Source: Acanthosepion esculentum (lineage: Eukaryota > Mollusca > Cephalopoda > Sepiida > Sepiidae). From it: 64,000 nucleotides of DNA. A program made the translations under genes and the position numbers. The notes beneath the pieces are model-generated. The model did no database searches and was not told the origin of the DNA. It worked only from the letters and a program-made list of their open reading frames with translations. Shown one piece after another: positions 12,301-24,003 of the stretch (its first letter is position 1; each line of letters starts with the position of its first letter). The stretch spans positions 5,677,501 through 5,741,500 of the forward strand of contig CAXIWW010000817.1 of the NCBI GenBank assembly GCA_964036315.1. Direction: 5' to 3'.

Positions 12301-14190
12301 CTGTCTCCTGGGTGGGGGGTCATCTGCATGGGACTTTCTGGGACTGGGGGTCGTCTGCGTGGGACTTTCTGGGACTGGGGTCTTCTGCGTGTGAATTTGT
12401 CGGACTGGGGGTCGTCTGCGTGGGACTTTCTGGGACTGGGGGCCGTCTGCGTGGGACTTTCTGGGACTGTCTCCTAGGACTGTGGGTCGTCTGCGTTGGA
12501 CTTCCTGGGACTGGGGGTCGTCTGCGTTGGACTTTCTGGGACTGTCTCCTGGGTGGGGGCTCGTCTGCGTGGGACTTTCTGGGACTGTCTCCTGGTTGGG
12601 GGGTCGTCTTTGGGACTTTCTGGGACTGGGGGTCGTCTGCGTCGGTCCTTCTGGGACTGTCTCCTGGGTGGTGGGTCGTCTGCGTGGGACTTTCTTTGAC
12701 TGGAGGTCGTCTGCGTGGGACTTTCTGGGACAAGGGTGTCGTCTGCGTGGGACTTTCAGGGACTGGGGATCGTCTGCGTGGGATTTTCTGGGACTGGTGG
12801 TCGTCTCCGTGGGACTTTCTGGGACTGTCTGCTGGGTGGAGGTCGTCTGCGTTGGACTTTCTGGGAATGGGGTCGTCTGCGTGGGACATCTGTGATTGGG
12901 GGCCGTCTACGTGGGACTTTCGGGAAGTGGGGTCGTCTGCATGGGATTTTCTTGGACTGTCTCCTGGGTGGGGTCTCGTCTGCGTTGGACTTTCTGGGAC
13001 TCTCTCCTGTGTGGGGGGTCGTCTGTTATGGACTTTCTGGGAATGTCTCCTGGGTGGGGGTCTTCTGCATGGGAATTTCTTAGACTGGGGGTCGTCTGCG
13101 TGGGACATTCTGGGACTGTCTCCTGGGTGTGGGGCACGTCTGCGTGGGATTTTCTGTGACTGAGGGTCGTCTGCGTGGGACTTTCTGGGACTGGGGTTCG
13201 TCTGTGTGGGACTTTCTGAGACTGGGGTCGTCTGCGTGGGACTTTCTGTGAGTGGGGGTCGTCTTTGTGGGACTTTCTGGGACTGTCACCTGGGTGGGGG
13301 GTCTTCTGTTTGGGACATTCTGAGAACTGTCTCCTGGTTGGGGTGTCGTCTGCGTGGGACTTTCTGGGACTGGGGTTCGTCTGCGTGGGACTTTCTGGGA
13401 CTGTCTCCTGGGTCGGGGGTCGTCTGCGTGGGACTTTCTGGGACTGTCTCCTGGGTGGGGGTCGTCTGCATGGGACTTTCTTGGACTGGGGGTCTTCTGC
13501 GTGGGACTTTTTGGGACTGGGTGTCGTCTGCGTGGGACTTTCTGGGACTGTCTCCTGGGTGGGGGTCGTCTGCGTGGGACTTTCTGGGACTGGGGGTCTT
13601 CTGCGTGGGACTTTCTGGGACTGTCTCCTGGGTGGGGGGTCGTCTGCGTGGGACTTTCTGGGATTAGGGGTCGTCTGCGTGGGACTTTCTGGGACTGGGG
13701 GTCGTCTGCGTGGGACTTTCTGGGACTGTCTTCTGGGTGGGGGTCGTCTGCGTGGGACTTTCTGGGACTGGGGGTCGTCTGCGTGGGACTTTCTGGGACA
13801 GTCTCCTGGGTGCGGTGTCGTCTGCGTGGAACTTTCTGGGACTGGGGGTCGTCTGCGTGGGACTTTCTGGGTCTGTCTCCTGGGTGAGGGGTCATCTGCG
13901 TGGGACTTTCTGGGTCTGTCCCCTGGGTGGGAGGTCTTCTTTGTGGGACTTTCTTGGACTGGGGGTCGTCTGCTTGGGACTTTCTGGGACTGTCTCCTTG
14001 GTGGGAGGGTCGTCTGCGTTGGATATATGGGACTGTCTTCTGGGTGGGGGCGTCGTCTGCGGTTGACTTTCTGGGACTGGGGGTCGTCTGCGTGGGACTT
14101 TCTGGGACTGGGGCTCGTCTGCGTGGGACTTTCTGGGACTTGGATTCGTCTGAGTGGGTCTTTCTGGGACTGTCTTCTGGGTGGGGCTTC
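9345..14190 (+). repeat. Family D G-rich minisatellite, array 1
   Basis: About 4.85 kb of short units centred on TCGTCTGCGTGGGACTTTCT. Two unit lengths mix irregularly: 31 bp, and 43 bp when the 12-bp module GTCTCCTGGGTG is present. The 43-bp consensus has 19 G, 13 T, 9 C and 2 A, so the plus strand is strongly G-rich and nearly lacks A. The consensus contains no stop triplet in any of six frames, which explains the very long open frames (895 codons at 9489-12176 minus, 798 at 9158-11554 minus, 437 at 10904-12217 plus). Their products are low-complexity and mutually overlapping, and I do not call them genes. Confidence 0.95.
9901..11590 (+). repeat. Internal ~877-bp tandem duplication in D array 1
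   Basis: The variant string starting CCTTGGTGAG at 9901 recurs at 10778, an offset of 877. Following private variants match in order, for example the GTGGCACTTTCTGTGACTGG type near 10030 and 10907, and a GGAATTTC type near 10580 and 11412. The second copy lacks one unit of about 43-44 bp midway, where the spacing becomes 832, and later returns to about 875. Copy boundaries are approximate. Confidence 0.75.
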
Positions 14191-15963
14191 AGACAAGAGC
14201 TAGGCCTATTCGGCTTGTAGCAGGCTGAGATTGCTTGTAAGGCAGTTTTGAAAAAAAGAGACAGGAGATGTCGTTTTGTAGCAGCCTAGATTGCTTTGAA
14301 GGCAGTTTTCACAAAAGAGCCAGGCGTATTCGGCTTGTAGTTGCCTGAGATTGCTTGTAAGGCAGTTGTCACAAAAGAGTCAGGAGAAGTCGGCTCGTAG
14401 CAGCCTGATATTGCTTGTAAGGCAGTTGCCACAAAAGAGCCAGGAGAAATTGGCTTGTCGCCGCCTGGGATTGCTTGTAAGGCAATTCGCACAAAAAGCC
14501 AGGAGAATTCATAATGCTGCAGCCTGAGAATGCTTGTAAGGCAGATGCCACAGATGAGCCTGGGGAAATCGGTTCGTAGCAACCTGAGATTGCTTGTATG
14601 GCAGTTGTCACAATAGAGCCAGGAGAATTCGTCTTGTAGCAGCCTGAGATTGCTTGTAAGGCAGTTACCACAAAAGAACCAGGAGAAATCGGCACTTAGC
14701 CGCCTGGGATTGCTCTTAAGGCAATTGGCACAAAAAGTCAGGAGAATTGTGCTGGCGGAAGCCTGACATTGCTTGTAAGGCAGTTGTCACAAAAGAGAAA
14801 GGAGACATCGATACGTGGCGGCCTGAGATTTCTTGCAAGGCAGTTTCACAATAATTGCCAGGCGTATTCGGCTTTTAGCAGCCTGATATTACTTGTAACG
14901 CAGTTTTCACAAAAGAGCCAAGAGAAGTCGGCTCGTAGCAGCCTGACATTGCTTGTAAGGCAGTTGTCACAAAAGCGCGAGGAGAAACCGACTTGTAGCA
15001 GCCTGAGATTTCTTGTAAGGCAGCTGTCACAAAAGAGCCAGGCGTATTCGGCTTGTAGCAGCCTGAGATTGCTTGTAATGCAGTTGCCACAAAAGAGCCA
15101 GAAGAAATCAGCCCGTAGCAGCCTGGGATGGCTTGTGAGGCAATTGGCCAAAAAGCCAGTAGAATTAGGCTTGCTGCACCCTGAGATTGCTTGTAAGGCC
15201 AGGCGTAGACGACTTGTAGCAGTCTGAGATTACTTTTAAGGCATTTGTCACAAAAAAAGGTGATGAGGGCTCGTAGAAACCTTAGATTGCTTTTAATCAG
15301 TTGTCACAAAAGAGCCAGGAGAATTCCGCTTGTAGCAGCCTGAGATTGCTTGTAAGGCAGTTGCCACAAAAGAGCCAGGAGAAATCCGCTAGTACCAGCC
15401 TGGGATGGCTTGTAATGCAATTGGCAAAAAAGAGCCAGGAGTTCGGCTCGTAGCAGCCTGAGATTGCTTGTAAGGCAGTTGTCATAGAAGAGCCAGACTC
15501 GTAGAAGCCTGAGATTGCTTGGAAGGCAGTTGGCAGAATAGAGGCAGAAGAATTCATATTGCTGTAGCCTGAGAATGCTTGTAAGGCAGATGCCACAAAT
15601 GAGCCATGGGAAATCGGTTCGTGGCAGCCTGGGATTGCTTGTATGGCAATTGGCACAAAAAATCAGGAGAATTGGACAACCGGATGCCTGAGATTGCTTG
15701 TAAGGCAGTTGTCACAAAAGAGCCAGGATATGTCGATTTGTAGCGGCCTGAGATTGCTTGTAAGGCAGTTTCACAAAAGAGCCAGGCGTATTCGGCTTGT
15801 AAGGCAGTTTTGTCGTTTTGTAGCAATCTGAGATTGTTTTTAATGTAGTTTTTACAAAAGAGACAAGAGAAGTCGGCTCGTAGACGCCTGGGATTGTTGT
15901 AAGGCAATTTGCACAAAAGAGCCAGGAGATATCGGCACGTAACCGCCTGGTATTGTTTTTAAG

Positions 15964-16676
15964 GCAATTGGCACAAAAAGTCAGGAGAACTGCCCTGCGG
16001 CAGCCTGAGATTGCTTGTAAGGCAGTTGTCACAAAAGAGACAGTAGATGTCGATTTGTAGTGGCATGAGATTGCTTGCAAGGCAGTGTCACAAAAGAGCC
16101 AGGCGTATTCGTCTTGTAGCAGCCGGAGATTGCTTGTAAGGCAGTTACCACAAAAGAACCAGGAGAAATCGGCACGTAGCCGCCTGGGATTGCTTTTAAG
16201 GCAATTGGCACAAAAAGTCAGGAGAACAGTGCTGGCGGCAGCCTGAGATTGCTTGTAAAGCAGTTGTCACAAAAGAGACAGGAGATGTCGATTTGTAGTG
16301 GCCTGATATTGCTTGCAAAGCAGTTTCACAAAAGAGCCAGGCGTATTCGGCTTGTAGCAGCCGGAGATTGCTTGTAAGGCAGTTACCACAAAAGAACCAG
16401 GAGAAATCGGCACGTAGCCGCCTGGGATTGCTTTTAAGGCAATTGGCACAAAAAGTCAGGAGAACAGTGCTGGCGGCAGCCTGAGATTGCTTGTAAAGCA
16501 GTTGTCACAAAAGAGACAGGAGATGTCGATTTGTAGTGGCCTGATATTGCTTGCAAAGCAGTTTCACAAAAGAGCCAGGCGTATTCGGCTTGTAGCAGCC
16601 TCAGATTGCTTGTAAGGCAGTTACCACAAAAGAGCCAGGAGAAATCGGCACGTAGCCGCCTGGGATTGCTTTTAAG
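15964..16676 (+). repeat. 238-bp higher-order C units, three tandem copies
   Basis: The variant monomer beginning GCAATTGGCACAAAAAG starts at 15964, 16201, 16439 and 16677, giving spacings of 237, 238 and 238. Each interval holds four C monomers in a fixed order: an ACAAAAAGTCAGGAGAAC type, a GATGTCGATTTGTAGTGG type, a GCGTATTCG type, and a GAAATCGGCACGTAGCC type. The copies differ by few bases, which points to recent local amplification. Confidence 0.88.
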
Positions 16677-17233
16677 GCAATTGGCACAAAAAGTCAGGAG
16701 AACTGTCCTGGCGGAAGACTGAGATTGCTTGTAAAGCAGTTGTCACAAAAGAGACAGGAGATGTCGGCTTGTAGAAGCCTGACATTGCTTGTAAGGCAGT
16801 TGTCACAAAAGCGCCAGGAGAATACGGCTTGTAGCAGCCGGAGATTACTTGCAAGGCAGTTTTCACAAAAGAGCCAAGATAAGTCGGCTCGTAGCAGCCT
16901 GACATTGATTGTAAGGCAGTTGTCATAAAAGCGCCAGGAGAATTCGGCTTGTAGCAGCCTGAGATTTCTTGTAAGGCAGTTGCCACAAAAGCGCCAGGAG
17001 AAATCGGTTCGTAGCAGCCTGGGATTGGTTGTAAGGCAATTAGCACAAAAATAAGGAGAATTGGACTAGCGTCAGCCTGAGATTGCTTGTAAGGCAGTTT
17101 TCACAAAAGAGACAAGAGATGTGGGTTTGTAGAAGCATGAGATTGCTTGAAAGGCAGTTTTCACAAGAGAGCCAAGAGAAGTCGGCTCGGAGCAGCCTGA
17201 CATTGCTTGTAAGGCAGTTGTCACAAAAGAGCC

Positions 17234-17740
17234 AGGAGAATTCGTCTTGTAGCAGCCTGAGATTGCTTGTAAGGCAGTTGCCACAAAAGAGCCAGAAGAA
17301 ATCAGCCCGCAGCAGCCTGGGATGGATTGTAAGGCAATTGGCAAAAAGCCAGTAGAATTAGGCTTGCTGAACCCTGAGATTGCTTGTAAGGCCAGGCGTA
17401 GAAGGCTTGTAGCAGTCTGAGATTGCTTTTAAGGCATTTGTCACAAAAAAAAAAGATGACGGCTCGTAGAAGCCTGAGATTGCTTTTAATCAGTTGTCAC
17501 AAAAGAGCCAGGAGAATTCGGCTTGTAGCAGCCTGAGATTGCTTTTAAGGCAGTTGCCACAAAAGAGCCAGGTGAAATCCGCTAGTAGAGGCTGGGATGG
17601 CTTGTAAGGCAATTGGCACAAAAGAGCCAGGAGATCGGCTCGTAGCAGCCTGAGATTGCTTGTAAGGCAGTTGTCATAGAAGAGCCAGGCTCGTAGAAGC
17701 CTGAGATTGCTTGGAAGGCAGTTCGCAGAATAGAGGCAGG
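17234..17740 (+). repeat. C segment duplicated from 15041-15547
   Basis: A run of unusual C variants is repeated at an offset of about 2193: the AGAATTAGGCTTGCTG type (15161 and 17354), a shortened monomer with GGCCAGGCGTAGA, a monomer with an extended A run after TTTGTCACA, and TTGGAAGGCAGTT. The same order occurs in both places with scattered differences, so this is an older duplication. Limits are approximate. Confidence 0.7.
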
Positions 17741-18953
17741 AGAAATCGTCTTGTAGCAACCTGAGATCCTTTGTAAGACAGTTTTCACAAATTGCCCGAT
17801 GAAGTCGGCCCATAGCAACCTGAGATTGCTTGTAAGGCAGTTTTCACAGAGGAGCCAGCAGGTGTAGGCTCGTATTAGCCTGAGATCGTTGTAAGGCAGT
17901 TTTCACAAAAGAGCCAGGATATGTCGTTTTGTAGCAGCCTGAGACTGCTTGTAAGGCAGTTGCCACAAAAGAGCAAGGCGTATTCGGCTTGTAGCAGCCT
18001 GAGATTTCATGTAAGGCAGTTTTCACAAAAGTCTCAAGAGAAATCGGATCATAGCAGCCTGACATTGCTTGTAAAGGAGTTGTCACAAAAGAGCCAGTAG
18101 AATTCGTCTTGTAGCAGCCTGAGATTGCTTGTAAGGCAGTCGCCAAAAAAGAGCCTTGAGAAATCGGCTCGTAACAGCCTGGGATTATTTTGTAAGGCAA
18201 TTTGCAAAAAAGCCAGGAACATTGGGCTTGCTGCAGCCTGAGATTGCTTGTAAGGCAGTTGTCACGAAAGACCCAGGAGATCGAATTTTTAGCAGCCTGA
18301 GATTGCTTGTAATGCAGTTGTCTTAAAAGTGCCAGCAGGTGTAGGCTTGTAGAAGAATGAGATTGCTTGTAAGGCAATTTTCACAAATCTCCCAGGAGAA
18401 CCGGCTCGTAGAATCCTATGTTTGCGTGTAAGGCACTTTCCACAAAAAGCCAGGAGAAATGGGCTCGTAGCAGCCTGAGATTGCTTGTAAGGCAGGTGTC
18501 ACAAAAGAGCCAGGCGTATTCGGATTGTAGCAGCCTGAGATTGCTTGTAAGGCTGTTTTCACAAAATGAGCCAGCAGAATTGGGCTTCCTGCAGCCTGAG
18601 ATTCGTTGTAAGGCAGTTGTCACAACAAGCCAGGAGAAATGGGCTCGTAGCTGCGTGGGATTGCTTGTAAGGCAAATGGCACAAAAAGCCAGGAGAATTA
18701 GCTTGCTGCAGCCTGAGATTGATTATAAGGCAGTTTTCACAAAAGAGTCAGGAGATGTCGATTTTTAGCAACCTGAGATTGCTTGTAAGGCAGTGGTCAC
18801 AAAAGAGACAGGCGTAGTCAGCTTGTAGCAGCCAGAGATTGATTTTAGCGCAGTTTTCACAGAAAAGCCAGCAGGTGTGGGCTTGTATCAGCCTGAGATT
18901 GCTTGTAAGGCAGTTTTCACAAAAGAGCCAGGAAATGCCGTTTTGTAGCAGCA
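17650..18953 (+). repeat. C end segment shared by both blocks, copy 1
   Basis: This 1.3-kb stretch matches 48490-49749 monomer by monomer at a constant offset of 30840. Shared oddities include a monomer with AGATCCTTTGTAAGACAG, a 59-base monomer with GAGATCGTTGTAAGG or GAGATTGTTGTAAGG, and TTATTTTGTAAGGCAA. Near 18780-18838 this copy has one extra 60-bp monomer, after which the offset is 30780. It lies directly before the C-to-B junction. Confidence 0.88.
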
Positions 18954-19631
18954 GATTTTTCATTTGGTCAGATAGTAAAAAGTACAGCTTTAACATTGTG
19001 CGCGGTATGTCGTCTGACAATTTAGAGCGTCCGAATTCCAGTGTGCACAATAAGACTGCATTTCTAATTTTCCTTTTTATCGAATCCACAAAATATTGGT
19101 GTCCAATTGTCGGGAATTCCTTACCTTATCCATAATTTAAAAAGTTTTTTCGACACCTTGAATAGAGTCGAGGCGAAATTCAACGGTATGGGGACTTGTG
19201 TTAACTCATTTGCAGAAATTGTCATGCGGACCTGAACTGGGTAATCAGTCATATTTCACTTGTTTATAACTTTTTTCCAGTAAAAGAAATATTTTCAAAA
19301 TGGGTATCAAATTGTGTACAATTGTTTGGTTTGTCTATGTATACAGAGATTTTCATTTGGTCAGATAGTAAAAAGTACAGCTTTCACCATGTGCGCCGTA
19401 TGTCGTCTGACAATTTACAGCGTCCGAATTCCAGTGTGCACAATAAGACTGCCTTTCTAATTTTTCCGTTTTATCGAATCCACAAAATATTGGTGTCCAA
19501 TTGTCGGGAATTTCTTACCTTATCCATAATTACAAAAGTTTTTTCGACACCTTGAATAGAGTCGTGGCGAAATTCAACGGTTGGGGGACTTGTGTTAGCT
19601 CATTTGCGGAAATTGTTATGCGGCCCTAAAC
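18954..19631 (+). repeat. Family B satellite, right arm of block 1
   Basis: A short B array of 678 bp, about 1.7 units. It starts inside a unit at GATTTTTCATTTGGTC, directly after C, and ends inside another at GCGGCCCTAAAC, directly before A. It contains one full set of B landmarks and part of a second. The matching arm in block 2 is about eight times longer. Open frames at 18839-19135 and 19322-19555 are translations of the repeat. Confidence 0.93.
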
Positions 19632-19690
19632 GGTCCACATTTGACCGTCTTTTTAGATTCCGTCAAGCAGCATGGACCTGTTGGCTTCCG
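19620..19690 (+). other. B-to-A junction, copy 1
   Basis: B ends in CGGCCCTAAAC (19621-19631) and A resumes at GGTCCACATTTGACCG. The first A monomer has two deletions: GTCTTTTTAGATTC replaces the longer GTCTAATGTAAGATTTTAGA form, and CATGGACCTGTTGG lacks the usual CCTCTG. Both deletions are present in the junction at 55414. The left A end (5473) plus this right A start reconstitute an uninterrupted A monomer. Confidence 0.88.
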
Positions 19691-22473
19691 GTCCATATTT
19701 GAGCGTCTTGTGCAAGATGATATACTACGTCCAGGAGCCCTGTTTCTGATCACTTGGTTTCTGGTGCATATTTGAGCGTCTAATATAAAAAGATAAACTA
19801 CGTCCAGCAGCATGGCCTCTGATCTGTTGGTTTCCGGTCCATATTTGAGAGTCTAATGTAAGATTTTAGACTACGTCCAGAAGCATCGCCTCTGACCTTT
19901 TGGCTTCCGGTCCATATTTGAGCCTCTTGTGTAAGATGATACACTACGTCCAGCAGCCCTGTTTCTGATCACTTGGTTTCTGGTGCATATTTCAGCGTCT
20001 AATTTAAAAAGATAAACTACGTCCAGCAGCATGGCCTCTGATCTGTTGGTTTCCGGTCCATATTTGAGCGTCTAATGTAAGATTTCAGAGTACGTCGAGA
20101 AGCATGGCCTTTGACCTGTTGGCTTCCGGTTCATATTTGAACGTCTTGTGCAAGATTATACACTACGTCCAGCAGCCCTGTTTCTGATCTCATTTCTGGT
20201 GCATATTTGAGCGTCTAATTTAAAAAGATAAATTACGTCCAGCAGCATTGCCTCTGATCTGTTGGTGTCCGCTCCATAATTGAGCCTCTAATGTAAGATA
20301 TTACATGTCGTCCAGCAGCATGGCCTCTGACCTGTTGGTTTCCGGTCCATATGTGAGCGTCTTGTGTAAGATGATACACTACGTCCAGCAGCCCTGTTTC
20401 TGATCTCTTGGTTTGTGGTGCATATTTGAGCGTCTAATGTAAAAAGATAAACTACGTCCAGCAGCATAGCTTCTGATCTGTTGGTTTCCGTCCATATTTG
20501 AAAGTCTTATGTAAGATTTTAGACTACGTCCAGCAGCATGACCTCTGAACTGTTGGCTTCCGGTCCATATTTGAGCGTCTTGTCTAAGAGGATACACTAC
20601 GTCCAGCAGCCCTGTTTCTGATCTCTTGGTTTCTGTCGCGTATTTGAGCGTCTAATGTAAAAAGATAAACTACGTCCAGCAGCCTTGCCTCTGATCGGTT
20701 TGTTTCATGTCCATATTTGAGCCTCTAATGTAAGATTTTTCATGATGTCCAGCAGCAGGGCCTCTGATCTGTTGGTTTCCCGTCGATATTTGTACGTCTA
20801 ATGTAAGATTTTAGAGTACGTCGAGCAGCATGGCCTCTGACCTGTTGGCTTCCAGTCCATATTTGTGCGTCTTGTGCAAGATGATACACTACGTCCAGCA
20901 GCCATGAATCTGATCTGTTGGTTGCTGGTGCATATTTGAGCGTATAATTTAAAACGATATACTACGTCCAGCAGCATGGCCTCTTATCTGTTGGTTTCCG
21001 GTCCATATTTGAGCGTCCAATGTAAGATTTTAGACTACGTCCAGCTGCATGGCCTCTGACCTGTTGGCTTCCGGTCCATATTTGAGCGTCTTGTGTAAGA
21101 TGATACACTAGGTCCAGCAGCAATTATTCTTATCTGTTGGTTTCTGGTGCATATTTTGAGCGTCTAATGTAAAAAGATAAACTACGTCCAGCAGCATGGC
21201 CTCTGATCTGTAGGTTTCCGGTCCATATTTGAGCGTCTAATGTAAGATTTTAGACTACGTCCAGCAGCATTGCCTCTGACCTGTTGGCTTCCGGTCCATA
21301 TTTGAGCGTCTTGTGTAAGATGATACACTACGTCCAGCAGCCATGATTCTGATCTCTTGGTTTCCGGTCCATATTTTGAGCGTCTAATATAAAAAGATAA
21401 ACTACGACCAGCAGCACAGCCTTTGATCTGTTGGTTTCCGATCCATATTTGAGCGTCTAAATGTAAGATTTTAGAGTACGTCCAGCAGCATAGTCTCTGA
21501 CCTGTTGGATTCCGGTCCATATTTGAGCGTCTTGTGTAAGGTGATACACTACGTCCAGCAGCCATGATTCTGATCTGTTGGTTTCTGGTACATATTTGAG
21601 CTTCTAATGTAAAATGATAAACTACGACCAGCAGCATGGCCTCTGACCTGTTGGTTTCCCGTCCATATTTGAGCGTCTAATGTAAGATTTTAGACTACGT
21701 CCAGCCACATGGCCTCTGACCTGTTGGCTTCCGGTCCATATTTGAGCGTTTTGTGTAAGATGACACACTACGTCCAGCAGCACTGTTTCTGATCTCTTGG
21801 TTTCTCGTGCATATTTGAGCGTCTAATATAAAAAGATAAACTACACCCTGCAGCATGGCCTCAGAATTGTTGGTTTCCGTTCCACATTTGAGCGTCTAAT
21901 GTAAGATTTTAGCATATATCCAGCAGTATGCCCTCTAACCTGTAGGCTTCCGGTCCATATTAGAGTGTCTTCTGTAAGATGATACACTACGTCCAACAGT
22001 CATGATTCTGATCTATTGGTTTCTGGTGCATATTTGAGCGTCTAATGTAAAAAGATAAACTACGTCCAGCAGCATGGCCTCAGAACTGTTGGTTTCCGTT
22101 CCATATTTGAGCATCTAATGTGAGATTTTAGACTACGCCCAGCAGCATGGCCTCTGACCTGTTGACTTCCGGTCCATATTTGAGCGTCTTGTATAAGATG
22201 ATACACTACGTCCAGCAGCAATGATTCTGATCTCTTGGTTTCTGGTGCATATTTTGAGCGTCTAATGTAAAAAGATAAACTACGACAAGCAGCATGGCCT
22301 CTGACCTGTAGGTTTCCGGTCATATTTGAGCGTCTAATGTAAGATTTTAGACTAAGTCCAGCAGCATTGACTCTGACCTGTTGGCTTCCGGTCCATATTT
22401 GAGCGTCTTGTGTAAGATGATGCACTACGTCCAGCAGCCATGATTCTGATCTCTTTGTTTCCGGTCCATATTT

Positions 22474-23931
22474 GAGCGTCTAATTTAAAAAGATAAACTA
22501 CGCCCAGCAGCAGGGCCTCTGATCTGTAGGTTTCCGGTCCATATTTGATCGTCTAATGTAAGATTTTAGACTACGTCAAGCAGCTTTGCCTCTGACCTGT
22601 TGGCTTCCGGTCCATATTTCTGCGTCTTGTGTAATATGATACACTACGTCCAGCAGCCCTGTTTCTGATCTCTTGGTTTCTGGTGCATATTTGAGCGTCT
22701 AATGTAAAAAGATAAACTACGTCCAGCAGCATCGCCTCTGATCTGTTGGTTTCCGGTCCATATTTGAGCGTCTAATGTAAGATTTTAGACTACGCCCAGC
22801 AGCATGGCCTCTGACCTGTATGCTTCCGGTCAATATATGAGCGTCTTGTGTAAGATATTACACTACGTGCAGCAGCCATGATTCTGATCTGTTGGTTTCT
22901 GGTGCATATTTGAGAATCTAATGTAAAAAGATAAACTACGTCCAGCAGCATGGCCTCTGATCTGTTGGTTTCCGGACCATATTTGAGCGTCTAATGTAAG
23001 ATTTTAGACTACATGCAGAAGCATGGCTTCTGACCTGTTGGCTTCCGGTCCATATTTGAGAGTCTTTTGTAAGATGATACACTACGTCCAGCAGCCATGA
23101 TTCTGATCTGTTGGTTTCTGGTTCATATTTGAGCGTCTGATGTAAAAAGATAAACTACGTCCAGCAGCATGGCTTCTGATCTGTTGGTTTCCGGTCCATA
23201 TTTGAGCGTCTAATGTAAGATTTGAGACTACGTCCAGCAGCATTGCCTCTGGCTTGTTGGCTTTCGGTCCATATTTGTGCGTCTTGTGTAAGATGATACA
23301 CTACGTCCCGCAGCCATGATTCTGATCTGTTGGTTTCTGGTGCATATTTGAGCGTATAATGTAAAAAGATAAACTACGTCCAGCAGCATGGCCTCTGATC
23401 TGTTGGTTTCCGGTCCATATTTGAGAACTAATGTAAGATTTTAGAATACGTCCAGCAGCATGGCCCTTGACCTGTTGGCTTCCGGTCCATATTTGTGCGT
23501 CTTGTGTATGGTGATAAACTATGTCCAGCAGCCATGATTCAGATCTCTTGGTTTCTGGTACAAATTTTAGCGTCTAATGTAAAAAGATAAACTACGTCCT
23601 GCAACATGGCATCTGATCTGTTTGTTTCCCGTCCATATTTGTGCGTCTAATGTAAGATTTAGACTACCTCCAGCAGCATGGCCTCTCCCCTGTTGGCTTC
23701 TGGTCCATATTGGAGCGTCTTGTGTAAGATGATACACTAAGTCCAGCAGCCCGGTTTCTGATCTGTTGGTTTCTGGTGCATATTTGAGCGTCTAATGTAA
23801 AAAGATAAACTACGTCTAGCAGCATGGCCTCTGATCTGTTGGTTTCCGGACCATATTTGAGCGTATAATATAAGATTTTAGACTACATGCAGCAGCATGG
23901 CCTCTGACCTGTTGGCTTCCGGTCCATATTT
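22474..23931 (+). repeat. 1458-bp tandem duplication, first copy
   Basis: The segment starting at 22474 recurs from 23932; the marker TGATCGTCTA is at 22546 and 24004. The length is 20 monomers less 2 bases, so it is not a whole number of 219-bp trimers. At 23931/23932 an A2 start is joined to an A3 end, a chimeric monomer marking the exchange point. This copy differs from the later ones at single bases: CCTCTGGCTTG here versus CCTCTGACTTG, and TTTGAGCGTCTGATG versus TTTCAGCGTCTGATG. Confidence 0.88.
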
Positions 23932-24003
23932 GAGCGTCTAATTTAAAAAGATAAACTACGCCCAGCAGCAGGGCCTCTGATCTGTAGGTTTCCGGTCCAT
24001 ATT

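Larger units (their letters stand above)
14193..18953 (+). repeat. Family C satellite, right arm of block 1
   Basis: About 79 forward 60-bp C monomers. After D ends near 14190, C resumes inside a monomer with an ACAAGAGCTAGGCC version of the usual ACAAAAGAGCCAGGCG. Higher-order structure is clearest at 15964-16676. The last 1.3 kb is homologous to the end of the corresponding arm in block 2. The array ends at GTAGCAGC and joins B at 18954. Open frames such as 17844-18377 minus are periodic translations of the repeat. Confidence 0.93.

Noticed and set aside
9345..14190. D as a degenerate telomere-type repeat
   Set aside because: The units are 31/43 bp with a conserved non-telomeric core and no short TTAGGG-like period.
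17844..18377. 177-codon minus frame in C with a 20-residue repeat, also seen at 48684-49217
   Set aside because: The 60-bp period keeps a frame open. The duplicate is explained by segment duplication of the satellite, and there is no sign of a domain or frame-specific constraint.
21182..21637. 151-codon minus frame in A, and similar frames across all A arrays
   Set aside because: 219 is divisible by three, so one frame of the trimer can stay open; neighbouring copies are broken at random by indels.
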